The notes under the pieces: model-generated
Database searches by the model: none
What the model was told of the DNA's origin: nothing
What the model saw: only the letters and a program-made list of their open reading frames with translations
Program-made: the position numbers and the translations under genes
In this document: one piece after another, positions 11,337-23,346 of the stretch
Numbering within the stretch: the stretch's first letter is position 1
Layout of the letters: each line of letters opens with the position of its first letter
Assembly: GCA_028752905.1 (NCBI GenBank)
Contig: JAQNBH010000014.1
Location: 27,104,168 to 27,168,167, forward strand
DNA from: Cladorhizidae sp. MBARI D1340-BT2
Taxonomy: Eukaryota; Porifera; Demospongiae; Poecilosclerida; Cladorhizidae
Direction: 5' to 3'
DNA: 64,000 nucleotides

Positions 11337-11529
11337 CAACTGCAGTTGTGTAGCTGAATAATTTTGGGCTTCTGCATTCTAGAAACATGTTAATCATCGA
11401 TGTGCATTGGATGATTGCAGATACTTCTGGGAACCAAGATTGTATGACGGAGTTAACTTATGGAAAAACAAGATAGAAACGTGATCCTTGACTTTAAGAT
11501 GAATTTCAACGTTCCAAATGAACTCTCAA

Positions 11530-11642
11530 TACAAGATCATTAAATTAATATTTACTTTTCGACATTTCGGCTAGATGAATGCTAGAGTAACTAGCCGAAA
11601 TGTCGGGGAGCAAATTTTAACTCAATTATTTAGAAGACAATG
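11530..11642. repeat. Foldback element 2, unit A
   Basis: Inverted repeat with core 'cgacatttcggctag' pairing with 'ctagccgaaatgtcg', around a short loop containing 'gaatgctagagta'. The outer arms are degenerate. Copies are at about 31871-31982 and 53190-53301; the core pairing is less perfect in those units. Confidence 0.7.
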
Positions 11643-13932
11643 TCTTTTCGCACTTTATATGTGTTTTTGTTAACCACTTTAGTGAAGAATTTAATGCACT
11701 TTAGGAGTTGTTTTTATTTTATGTGGTTATAAATACCTGCCAAATCTTTGCCCCTTAGGCAGCTAAGCAGCAGCCAGCTGTATTAGCTGTAGGAGCTTTA
11801 TTTGGGCGGGAGCGAGGTGGGAGGCGGAGGGGGGAGAAGGGGGGGGGGGGGGAGTGAAGGAGGGGGGGGGGGGGGGTTGGTTTGATGACTGCCATTTTTA
11901 ATGTGTCAAAATATGAATGTGGTTCTACTAATTATAGGAATGCAGCTGCGATTTGGGTGACTTTATTCATTGGCCGCCTACTTCTCCGACAGCTGTATGT
12001 CCTGCAGTCTGGTTTGCGTGCATTCTTTCTGGCCCGATTAGGACTGGGAGTAGATAATCTACGCAAACATGGCCACTGGGCAGGTAAAAGCAATGACAGA
12101 TGATGGGGGTTGTGAGGTGTTAGAGAGGGTTATGTAAAATGGGGTAGTTTGCGGGACAAGAATGGGGGAATGAGGCAGGGAGGGGTGAGTAGCTAGTAAG
12201 GTGTAGAAAACGATTTTGAACAGGAGTCTGTTCCTTGACTTCCAGACGTCCAACACTTAAAGATGGAAAATATCTGCCAAGGAAGTACAACTGCATTATA
12301 CAGGCTCAGGTATCAAGAACACTGCCAGTTATTGTAGAGGCTATGAAGTTCATCATTTATTTGTTATTGTTTTATCGTGTGTTGTCATTTGTCGTTATCA
12401 TTGTTGTTCTCTAGTGGTGACCGGATCATCTGAAGGAATTGGAAGAGGCTATGCTATGGAGGTGACATTTTACACACACATACTCTCTCTGACACACACA
12501 CAGATACACACAAACGCAAATGTTAGGATTAGCATTGCTATGAAATAATTGGACAGTATCTGTGACATGTCTGGACTATATTTTTTCTACTTTTGATTGA
12601 CTACGTGTATGTATTTCCATAGCTGGCTAGAAGAGGGTTAAATGTGGTACTTATGAGTCGTTCCAAAGAGAAGTTGAAGAAAGTAGCCATGTAGATCAGT
12701 AAGATATAATAAATGTACAAGATGCACCACCAGCACTAAGACTGTCATAATCAGAAGAGACACTGTGGTTCTTACCAGTGTACAAAAATGAGCACTTGCT
12801 CCATGAATCCAGCTGCAAGTCTACATTCCTATTATGTGGATCATGATTACACTTGACCTGTCTGTTGGCATTTTATGCACTCGTGCATTTCCTATAAGAA
12901 ATTCACAAGTGCAATGCTGATGTGTTTTGTTGTTGTTGTTGTGATAGGCTTAGTGAAGTATGTCCCCTCATAGAGCATTGTTAATCTACTTCAACCTGCC
13001 TTAACCCAGTGTATCTCCCCTTAGAGCTATTGTCAACCTACTTCAACCTTCCTCAAGTTGACAACCCAGTGTGATGTTGATCCATATGTGTTCTGTTAGC
13101 TACAGTATACAGTACCATATTCACTCGAATAAAAATTGCTACTTCTATTTATTTCTTGAGACTACGCAGCACACACAAGTGCTGCAGTATAATGCTGCTT
13201 GTGCGGTGCAAAATAAAAGCCAGGATTCTGCATCTCATTTTCTGGAAAGGACATTCTGCTTGTGCAATTCCTTTGTTGTTGTTGCTGAATCATTATAGTT
13301 ATAAACACCATAGACATTGCACTAACTGCATTCAGTTGCCGAGTTCCAGGTTGCTCTTATTTTCAATGAGGAGTTGGTTCGGTTCTATATCTTTTTCACC
13401 CTCCTCTTCCAGATAGGCAAGTAGATTTCTCCATCACTGTCACTCTCTTTCAAAAGCTGGCAGTAGTGGTTGGAACAGCTAAAGCTGCCACTCTATCATT
13501 CCTTGAGGCAGTGAAATCTCTCCATCTCCAAAGTCTTCCATCTTCACAGATATTCCTCAAGCTAAGAAAGGATGCAGCTTCTATCAATAGATTTAATCAC
13601 TGTGTGCTAGTGCTAATGCATTAGTGATTACTGTAATGAACTGGATGTGCTATAATTGGAAGACTGCTTCCTTGAGTGACCTGTATTTGAGTGAAGGCAG
13701 TAAACCTCCTCATATTTAATATTTTGTGTTTTCTATAGAGGAGAAGTATGGTCGTGATTCTCTGGTGATTCCTGTTGATTTCTCTGATGGACTCGGGATC
13801 TATGATGCCATCTCTGAGCAACTTAGTCAACTAGACATAGGAGTCCTGGGTATGTTAGTACACCACTTATGTACAGGTATTATTACTATATACTAGCTTA
13901 TCTAAAAACTTTATGCTGGCATTCTTTTATTT

Positions 13933-14066
13933 GAATCTCAATAATCTTGACATTTCGACTAGATGCTCTAGCCTTCATCATTCGTTTATTCCTGATGAAG
14001 GCTAGAGCATCTAGTGGAAATGTCGAGAGAATACAATTTCAAGTTGATTATTGAGAAGGTTATTGT
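13933..14066. repeat. Foldback element 3, unit A
   Basis: Strong hairpin: 'actagatgctctagccttca' pairs with 'tgaaggctagagcatctagt' around a 14-20-base loop, with outer arms carrying 'ctcaataatc' and 'gattattgag'. Copies are at 34288-34432 and 55534-55681. The unit C copy keeps the longest arms, ACAATAACGTTCTC to the matching right end. Confidence 0.8.
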
Positions 14067-15128
14067 AATGTATTATGTCAATTGAGAGTTCATTGAGAGA
14101 TTCTTTCATTTGTTCAGGATTTCCCTAAAGTATATACAAATAAAAAAAACACCTAGCATTATATCACCATGAGGATTACATTGGTCTAGCTCTGCCCTAG
14201 CTCTAACCCTACTATTGCCCTGTACTTAACTTAGGGCCTAATTTAAGTGCTGAATGTATAGCATTGATGTCATCATGGTGATTACTAGCTGGGACTGGGA
14301 CATGAGGAAGCAACCAAATGATAATGCCATTAGTTCAACATTCCTGGAACATTGTCCATATACCAGTACATGTGTATATATATAGAAGGGCAACTGATTC
14401 TTCATCTCCTACTCACTTTGAGTCTGTCACAAGTCAAAAATAGTTCCAGTGGCTCTATTTGAATTATGGATGCATAAAAAGAAGTGGGTGAAGCTGGTTA
14501 TGTGCCATGCAGCTTTACCTCTGAAGGTCAGAATCTTTGCCATTGGGGCTGTTGCCACTGGAGCTAATTTCAGCTCTCTAGCACTGGGCAATATGGAGAA
14601 AAATGTGTAGCAAAATCAGGCACTCAGGTTTTAAGGTAACCCCACTTTAGCTCCAGAAACTTGGTTATAGTTATACCTATGAAAAATGTTTTTATTATTA
14701 CAAAAGAGCACACAGAGAGACCTAACTTTTGAGCTATATATTAAGTCCATACGAAGAAGTGTACAGAATCTATGGAGCTATAAATTGGTAACCACAGTTT
14801 CTTTTGATGCCTATAAGATCATGATATTGCCCCCCCTCCCCCTCCCCCACCCTTAAATACAAATGATATATTTTTTTAAAATCTTTCTGCGGGGAGGCTT
14901 GGCTGTGTGCTGTCCAGAAAGGCAGCATTCAAGCAAAAGGTACAGGTAAGCTCTGTGGATTCCAAGAGCTAATCCAGTATCCAGTCGAGCGGCCAGTGAA
15001 CTGTGGTGATGTATAGATATCTATTGCACTGAGTATCAGTTAACTGTACTGATGTCTGGATGCTGCATTCAAGCGACGGTCGAGAGCTGCTGCAGTCGAG
15101 TGGCCAGTGAGCTGAGGCAATAATGAAG

Positions 15129-15597
15129 CTGGACTAGTGGGACCGATGCCACTGGGCTCACCGATGCCTGGACTAGTGGGACCGATGCCACTGGGCTCAC
15201 CGATGCCTGGACTAGTGGGACTGATGCCACTGGGCTCACCGATGCCTGGACTAGTGGGATTGATGCCACTGGGCTCACCTATGCCTGGACTAGTGGGATT
15301 GCTGCCACTGGGCTCACCTATGCCTGGACTAGTGGGATTGCTGCCACTTGGCTCACCTATGCCTGGACTAGTGGGATTGCTGCCACTGGGCTCACCGATG
15401 CCTGGACTAGTGGGACTGATGCCACTGGGCTCCTTGATGCCTGGACTAGTGGGACTGATGCCACTGGGCTCACCGATGCCTGGACTAGTGGGATTGCTGC
15501 CACTGGGCTCACCGATGCCTGGACTAGTGCCAGGTGGGACTGATGCCACTGGGCTCATTGATGCCTGGACTAGTGGGATTGCTTCCACTGGGCTCAC
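15129..15597 (+). repeat. 39-bp minisatellite, 12 units (unit A)
   Basis: Tandem repeat with key block 'gatgcctggactagtgggat' followed by 'tgatgccactgggctcacc'. The unit length is divisible by three, so long frames appear on both strands (for example MPGLVGLMPLGSP on +). Variation is mostly in two or three positions (gatgcc/tatgcc; attgatg/attgctg/actgatg). It is intronic. Confidence 0.9.
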
Positions 15598-15786
15598 CAC
15601 ATCTCTACAATTTCAAGTGTGCTTTCTAAGATCATAAGAATGTTAGTCTTTACTTATGCTCTTGTAGTTTCTGGTCTGTTGAATCAACAACTACACTGGC
15701 TGTCCTACTGGGGTGAGAAGTGTTACTAACAACTGTACTGGCTGGCTGTTGAGACTGTTACTGACAACTGAACAACAACCAAAATT

Positions 15787-16029
15787 ATGCCAACAACAAT
15801 TGTGTCTTCCCAGAGTAATCATCTATATATATCTGAAACTCATCCAGAGCTGTCGAGTAGATCAACTGGTGGTAATGCAGCTCAGGAGTCCATTATCACA
15901 TTATTTCATCCTAAAACAAAAAAACTATGCTCGGATTGCCACTCTTCCTCCCTCCCCAGTTCTTTGACTACAGGGTTATCCATTATAACATTGATATCAT
16001 TCTTCAAAACGTCGTTCCTAATAAGCTAG
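15787..16029 (+). pseudogene. Possible BED-finger/hAT fragment in intron 5 (unit A)
   Basis: Eighty-codon frame in which HLYISETHPELSS resembles the end of a BED zinc finger (HL-x-HPE), and ESIITLFHPKTKKL resembles the linker that follows it in BED-type hAT transposases. No catalytic region follows. Unit C keeps the frame (57816-58058). Unit B has 4 extra bases after 'gtaatc' and is shifted. This is a weak match and could be chance. Confidence 0.25.
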
Positions 16030-17702
16030 TGGGAAATATCACTTTTGCGCATTTGACATAAATACACAAGCTTGTCCAGTGATGGCTTAGCTAACCTTTC
16101 AGTATCTGTGCAACAAGTTCTTGGTTTTTGTTTTGTACCTTTGCCAGGTTCTCTCTTATCCTAACTCCAGCAGGTTCTTGGGAAGGTCCTATGTGGATTG
16201 ACCTATTCCTGGCAACCTAATCTAGCATTATCTGGATACTCTTCCACCCTCCCTTCTAGGGCTAGGGAAAGTTGTATTCTAGGGCTAGATGGTATGGTGG
16301 TATTCTCGGGCTAAGGGGACTCTAGGATTAGTACTATAGGGACATCCTGAGATAGTCATGTACTAGGAAAGATTGTGGCAGGAGTGGACGTCCCCATCAG
16401 TTGTTGACTGTGATGGAATTGAGAGTTACATGTATACTCCAGTCAACCAGTCAGCGATGTTGAGAGCTGCTCCAGTTAGTTTTAACTTGACTTACAATAT
16501 TACCTGGCTTGTATGTCATTTTACTGCATTGGAACTGGCATGTTTTCTCCTGCCACTGTACATGCACATATATATCACAGCTACTGTAACACAGGATTAA
16601 AAATATACCACACCTGCATATGTTTAAGCTGTGTATAGCACCCTCAGCTCAAATATATACATGGAAAACTACACATACTAGACTGGTACACATTGTTATA
16701 ATTACACCATGACTTTATTTACTACCACTTTTTCAATCAAACAATTTCGAACCGAATTTTCTCCATTGAAGTAAACAAACAAAAGCTACAAGGACTACGT
16801 CAGCTACATATGTGTACAACGAAACTTCTAGCCAAGAAATTCATCCAGGAAACCTCCTTCTTCAAGAGCTAAAGATCCATAGTAAATGATTTGTGTGAAT
16901 GTTATTTGAATTTGTAGATATATCTGCTAAACTAATTAAACGCCGTAAGCACCATATGGCGCAAACTCACATGTCGTCATGAAAGTAGAAAAATCAAATC
17001 AAGTATGTGCCCATACTCCATATGCACATACCCAATAGACTACTCTATTGATCAAAAATATGGTTATAAAACTTTACTTCCAGTTCGTTGAGGCGAGCTA
17101 GAAAAATTGATGTTTTGAAATGGCTGACAATCGCAACTGCTTTCATGAATGGTCTGGTCTCTTCCTGGAAGTTCTTCTTTAGTGCAAAGGAACACACAGG
17201 TAGCTATGCTTAATTAAATATGAATTCATTTGCTCTTGAACAAGGAGGTGCCCCAGGATAGGCATCTTTGCTGTAAGTTTGGTTGTAGACATATAGCGAC
17301 GTATGCTGTTGTATCTTTATTTTCCTTACTTAAATGGAGCTGATACCAAACCGCAACTTATTGTATTTCTGTACTAAATAGTTTGAGAAGCTAATTTTCA
17401 TTTTATAAGTAAAAATATAATCATTACAAAAAACCAAATATAGTCGATGTTCAATCATGTAAAGGGATTCACGTATGATATCTAGGAATATTAATAACTT
17501 CGTGCCGATATTTCTCCATACATTCTATAGTTAATAATGTTGGACTTGCTTTCGAACACCCTGACTTGTATGCCAACATCCCTGCTGAGGTGAGAAAATA
17601 AGATAAGCCTCTTTTTAGTGGGGGTTTCATAAGAATTTTTTTACCCATCTTCTTCAGAGGTTGTACCGAATAGTGGAGCTGAACTGCCAGGCAATGGTTC
17701 AA

Positions 17703-19504
17703 GTAAGTATAGGAAGATTAAAGAACCACAAATATTCACATGCCAAGTCTTTGGTTGGCGCTCTGTACTCTTCAATTTACAATTTGTATTCCTATGTACT
17801 TACCAATCTGCAAGAATGACCTACTTGGGTTCTAATTTCCCGGGATGTGGATATCATACACATGCCAACCTGCTGTTGGATTTTAATTTCCCTGTATTTA
17901 TTACAATGTATAACTCATACTTACCAACCTACAAGTATGACCTACCTGGGTTCTAATTTCCCTGGATTTATTATGATGCGGAAGTCATACTTACCAATCT
18001 GCAAGTATGACCTCCACTGTTGGGTTCCCTGGATTTATTACTCGTGACCCTAGTGTTCCCTTAACCACAATAATACATGTCTTGTTACATGAGTCAGAGT
18101 GGAACGTGGCAGGTTATTTCATGAGCACACCCCCTTATTTTCATGAGCCGAAGGCATGTGAAAATACTACATGCAAGTGAAATAATCACGAGTGTAATAT
18201 ATTGCATTCTCATAAGAATTACTCTATTTTGTATAAAAAATGGTCGATCCATCTGTCCGTCAGTTCCAAATATAAGAAGACCTGCCTAACTCACATCCAA
18301 ACATTCTTACTTGATCATAGCTGCCAGTTTCTCTATTGCCCATGAATTTTAAGATCCATTTTCTATACCCTGTGATGGGTAGATAAATCCTAGGCTTGAA
18401 GAAAGTCACCAATTTTTGTAGAGACACTTTATAATTAGCTCTAGTCCCTCGCTCTTGAACAATATAGCTAGCTAGCTCGAGAAAGAGGCTCAACTACTAG
18501 CTAAATATCAGAAAATAGCTAGCTATTACCAGAAGTAAGCTTATACATGTAGCCCCTCATATCTAACCTCAGATGACCATAAAGTTCAACATATTCAACA
18601 ACTTCAACTTCCACAGTAGACGCATCGTGATCCGAAAAGAAGATGAGAAAACATGTATGTAAGTTCAAAATAGCTCTACAATGAGGGCATCCTTAGCTAT
18701 GAAAAATCGGCAAGTAGTTAGCTACATTCTAGGCAGTTACCTAGAAAAAATTGTAGTCTCTCCAGCAAGCCTAAACAAGATCTAAACAAAATAGTAGAAG
18801 TTGTATAGTCAAAAGGCCAAGAAACTACTTCTTCAGAGAGGTCTGGTTGGTTTCCAGTAACAAGGGAAGTGCCCAATAATTGTTTTATAAATCTAGTGTT
18901 AGGTAAGAACCTGAAGTATGTACTGCTAACTTCCTTATTAAAAATGCATCTTAGTAAAATGGTGCCATTTCTGAATCTGTTGTTTCTTTTTTAAATGGGC
19001 GTTGTCCTCCTACCAACGAGTTTTTAAATTTTGTACTTCATCGAGTAAAGGGTTAAAGTAATATCTATCAATATTGTACTACTTTTTATATCATAATAAT
19101 ATTGTAGAGTACATTTTGTTTTAGTAAAGTGTCACATAACTGGTTGGTTGTGGCCTAGATAGGAGTAGTGTTGTTCATATTTGTATCCAGAGATCAGTCA
19201 AGTCAAATCTTCCTGGCACTGTGTAGGAGTTCTTCATGGCATTTATAGTTGTCACACTGTCTGTGAGGTCAACTAGTCCTCTCAGTTAGGCCATTATAGG
19301 TGAGCCTAATTTTAGTTTTATGTATAACTGTGGTATGTTGGAGCTGAGCAAACCACACATCTACAGTCAGCTGTATTTGTCTGAGGTAAGAACCCAAATA
19401 CATGCAAATATCGTGTACTGTGAACTAGTTCTGCTTTAGTACATACTGCAAAATCTAATACATGATGTTTTTTCCTTGCATGCGATTATATATTTTGACT
19501 ATAG
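17703..19504 (+). other. HSD-2 intron 7 with shortened minisatellite
   Basis: Intron between exons 7 and 8. The intron 7 minisatellite here spans only about 17800-18045 and lacks the last copies seen in units A, C and D. The remainder resembles the other introns with many small indels and shows no gene. Confidence 0.65.
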
Positions 19505-20078
19505 ATGAGTCGCTTGCTGTTGCCAAAGATGGTGAGCCAGGGAGGAGGTTTTATTGTGAATATATCATCTGCGGCTTCTAACATGGCTATGGCTCAGTTT
19601 ACCATCTATTGTGCCACCAAGGTATGTACAGCACATGCAATAATGCTAAGTTGGAGAAGACACTCCACAGGATGAGTTTGTGGTTGGGGCAGTAACTTAT
19701 TTGTGATTGTTGACAGGGATGTGTCATAATCCAGCCAGCAACTCAATATGTCAAGTATTGAGACATGAAGAATCATGATGCAACTTTTTATCTCATTTAC
19801 AGATTTTTGTGAACTACATATCTGATGGTCTTCGTAAGGAATATGCAGACAAGGGCATAACAGTACAGGTTGGTATGGCAACAGTAATAAAAGGAACTAT
19901 TATTATTACATCCTCTTCTGCTGCTTCAGAATGTCAAACCCTTATATGTAGCCACGGCGATGAGTGGTATTCGAAGATCTAGCTTCTTTGTCCGTGATGC
20001 TGTTCGTATGCCAACTCTGCCTTGACAACTATTGGCATACAGAACCACACCTATGGCTATTTTCCTCATGCTCTACAA

Positions 20079-21566
20079 GTATGTTTCAAATTGTGATGAC
20101 CCTTTACTATGTACCTGTGATTGGAGAGAGCCCTAGTATACAATTACCACCTTTTAATTATGAACCCAGAAACTGATATCTGCTGAATGTCAGTTTTTTT
20201 CTCCTGGTAAACTGGCAAGTCATTATAAAATAGTCAGAAGGCTGTACTTCAGGAATCAGGATTGTGTGAGTATGGCGTATTAAAAACTGAACTGAGAACA
20301 GGCTCTTACTTGGCTGGGATAGGCTATGTAGCAAAGATAATCCATATTGATTTAAATATATGATTAGTAGAGACAAGTCAAAGCTTAGAGCATAACCTGT
20401 AAATACATAACCACTTAGGCTTACTAAAGTCATTTAAAAGTCAAGTGCACGTAACACAACTAACTACTACATGTTTTTGTCCTCTTTGATCCTACTCCCT
20501 TTTCCTGATCTTAGTTCTATTTAGCACATTAGGGATTTGTGGTCCATGTTGATAGTGAATGCTTCCTAGGAGATACGCGTATGTTCCCGATGTATAATTA
20601 GCAATATTTGAATATTTCATGTTCTCTTGAAAGTACTTAGTTTCTTGCTGCAGCGCGCTATAAACTATGCAGCCCTCACTCAACGGTCAATAGCATTCAT
20701 CTGCTGCATGAATTATTTTTGAAAAACAGGTGAAGCACCAATTAGTGAAATGCCCATCTGTGCATTTGAATGTGATACTAGGGTGTTGTGCCCCTTTCCT
20801 TTTGCAATTATTTATTACTGTTCTTTCTAAATATCAATAGCAACTCCTTTTTTTTTGTTAAAAGCACTAATGAAACAGAAAAATTATATATCTGCACTAT
20901 AAAGTATTGTGGCATGGTAGACATGTATGACAGTGTTCAGTGCTATACCTGATTGTGTGATGGCCATTTATGATCCCACAACAATTCCATGTTGCGATAC
21001 CACCTTGATCTGCTCCTAGTTATCATTTGTGTGGTTATTCATTGTCTACTAATTCCTTTTTCTTTGAGATCAGAAATTTTATCCCTCATGAAGTCATTTT
21101 CAAGTGGTCTCACATGTCATCATTATGTATGCTTGTCCATTTTACTGATGCCAGTTGCTGTTGGGCTACCCACTACTTCTCATACATATGGTCAACTTAT
21201 AAGTCCTGAAGAGTTTTATGATCACTTTGTTGATTTCTCCTCAGATGGATCCTCTCGGTCATTCCGCTCACAGATTGAAATAAAGTGCATGATCATACTT
21301 ACACATTGCTGAACCATTATTAGTGAACTCGCACAATGAAATCAAGGACAGACAGTCACACTATTTCACTCTCGTCAGTAAACTGAGTTAGAGATATTTG
21401 AGGGGTGAGATCTATATCTTAAGGATCTATTTTTATCTTTTTATCTTGCACTTTCTGCTGGAGCTGAGGGCGGTGAGGATAGGGAGTGGGTGGGTTTTGT
21501 TTTGTCTTGCAATGGATTTGGTGTATAGATTTTATATGTGTGTAAAATGTAAAACTAACTGTTTAG
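20079..21566 (+). other. HSD-2 intron 10
   Basis: Counterpart of 2590-4090. No gene or element recognised. Confidence 0.6.
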
Positions 21567-21680
21567 GGCTACCTGATGACGAGGTTACCTGTGAGCATTA
21601 TGGATATAGTCACGAACAAGGCTGCGGATCAGATCAGAGCTGATGTCCTCCACAAGCAAGCTGGAGAGAAGAAAAACTGA

Positions 21681-23346
21681 ACTAAGTAGAAGTGATGCAT
21701 GAATAGCCATGCTTTTCCCCCCTTAGTTTTTGTGTAGTTGTGTTGTTACATACATCTATATTGCTATCCAGCATAAATGCTCCCTACAATACTTTTTGTC
21801 TTTGAGTCCAACTCATTTTCTTCATTCACATCGACTTGGAAAATCAGTTGTTGTTGTTGTTATTTTCCTATGGGTCCAGCCCAATAACTGTGTGGCTGAC
21901 AAATCCAGGAATTTCTTCAGGTAGGTTTCTGTAATTGACTAGGAGTCTAGAATGGGAGCAAACAAAGACAGTTGCTGATTAGGTCCCAGTGTGTCTAGAG
22001 AGATCAGATTTGGTAGCCCACAATCTCGCAATTTGCTTCGTTAAGAAGACGGATTATGTAGGACTATAATCATGATTTTTTTGTTCAAGAAAAGCATTGA
22101 GAAGATGTGTTATGAATGGCAAAGTTAGAAAAATGTTCACAAAAACACAGGCCACAAACTAGGGCTTATTTTGTGCCACACCAACTTCACTTTTAAGAAA
22201 AGTCACTATATTTTTGGCAAGAATTTCACGCAGAGGGGGAAGGGGATTGCATGCATGCCCAAGAATTGTGCACATTACAAGACCGAATATTCGTGTTGGT
22301 AACAAAGTGCACAACACGACGTGAAGTGTTTGAAGCATCACAGTTACAGAGATATATAATGTGGATCAGTTGGTTCGCTTCTTACCTGACCACAAAGAGA
22401 TATGTACTTGTCAACCACACCCTCCTCATCCCCTCTCAAACTGAGCCCAGAACTCCTCCCCCCACAGACAGAAGAGCTCCACACTCTGCTCCTCCAGCAC
22501 CACCATCTGGGTGGCACGTCTGAAAACGCAGATGGCCTTTCTCGACAGGTTTGGTCGATGGAAGAACCTGGCGAGTATGCTCCAGTTTCATAGCAGGAGG
22601 GTGAGGGGGGGGGGGGGGGGGGGGGGGGGAGTATTGAGGAACCCCAACTATAGTGGACCCTCACAACTCAAGATAATATGGATTCTGAGTAATTATGGAT
22701 GCACACACTAAGTGCTAATGACATCAGATTTACCACCTACTTTAGAGTGGGTAGACCATAGTTAGATTACACACACCAAGTGCCTAATAACACCAGATTT
22801 ACCTCAAGTACTTATTATACATTTGACCATATTATAAGGTCCTGAATGGGATTCTGGCTGGCAGCCTATTTAAGAAAGCGAGCCAAAGGGCCAGTCAAGT
22901 TGTGAGTCTTCATTATATTCCTCTCCTATTTTCTCTGAGAACACCCATCTCACCCCGCACCATTCCCTGATCCCTAACATATAACCACAACAATGTTAGT
23001 AATTACAATGGTCTTCTCAATAATCAACTTGAATTTGTACTCACTCGACCTTTTGACTAGCCTTCATCATGAATAATGAGATACTATGACTTGCGTGAGC
23101 CTGTTAATAATAATGTTAACAATAACTAATCAGACTAAGGTCACAGTCATGTCAATTCAAAACCTTTAGACCATTATGTACGACTTAGACGTCTGTTCAT
23201 GCATGTGTGAAAGGTGCAGCTTATGTCATCAAAATCTCACTCCAACAACCAAGTATATAGCTAAGCATGAGTGAAATGACTTGCTAGGTAACTGCCAAGT
23301 GAGTTTAAGAGAGAAGTGGAACATAATTTGGGAAGGTACTACACAG
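21681..23346. other. 3' flank of HSD-2
   Basis: Intergenic stretch with the GC-richer patch (about 22415-22600), a long poly-G run (about 22605-22629) and the solitary foldback arm (23005-23078). No gene is called. Confidence 0.5.

Larger units (their letters stand above)
11004..11937 (+). other. HSD-2 intron 1 (tentative)
   Basis: It holds two foldback elements and G-rich runs (about 11820-11878). A possible in-frame ATG at 11886 would extend exon 2 upstream without a separate first exon, but this ATG is CTG in the otherwise intact HSD-3, so I prefer the short first exon at 10975. Confidence 0.45.
13850..17530 (+). other. HSD-2 intron 5
   Basis: The largest intron (3.7 kb). It holds, in order, foldback element 3, unremarkable sequence, the 39-bp minisatellite and a possible BED-finger fragment. 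The last 1.5 kb shows no gene. Relative to units B and C it lacks about 0.2 kb near 13905 and about 183 bases near 16880. Confidence 0.65.
1..17700 (+). repeat. Tandem array unit A (17.7 kb, partly deleted)
   Basis: First unit of a head-to-tail segmental array, measured from the exon 7 donor of the HSD gene. It holds the 3' part of HSD-1, the inverted-repeat/TPMT module and the 5' part of HSD-2. It is the shortest unit because it lacks about 1.31 kb of the hAT element, about 2.35 kb of the TPMT loop and two intronic blocks of about 0.2 kb that units B and C have. The true duplication breakpoint cannot be placed because the units run into each other without a visible seam, so this boundary is a convention. 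Confidence 0.85.
10975..21680 (+). pseudogene. HSD17B12-like: HSD-2: very-long-chain 3-oxoacyl-CoA reductase-like, disrupted
   Basis: Eleven-exon copy at 10975-11003 (tentative), 11938-12083, 12415-12461, 12623-12698, 13739-13849, 17531-17589, 17658-17702, 19505-19621, 19803-19868, 19930-20078 and 21567-21680. The SDR motifs are present: TGSSEGIG, NNVG and YCATK. Two lesions are visible. Exon 4 reads TAG at 12692-12694 where the intact copy has GAG. Exon 10 is 149 instead of 150 bases, with one T lost near 20003, giving a TGA at 20023-20025. Replacements at conserved places (ISSAAS for ISSGAS, AQ for PQ) fit loss of constraint. The splice sites are intact, so it may still be transcribed. Nonsense and frameshift could in principle be assembly errors, but two independent ones make this unlikely. 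Confidence 0.85.

Noticed and set aside
11886..11937. Upstream in-frame ATG that would make exon 2 the first HSD exon
   Set aside because: This codon is CTG in the only intact copy (HSD-3). A short first exon with matching phase exists further upstream in all units. Not fully excluded.
13933..14066. CRISPR-like repeat or bacterial terminator
   Set aside because: Hairpins are foldback repeats in an intron. No regularly spaced direct repeats with unique spacers, and the DNA is clearly eukaryotic.
15137..15637. Long open frames on both strands reading as 13-residue repeat proteins
   Set aside because: They follow from a 39-base tandem repeat whose length is divisible by three. The location is intronic and the frame extends on both strands alike.
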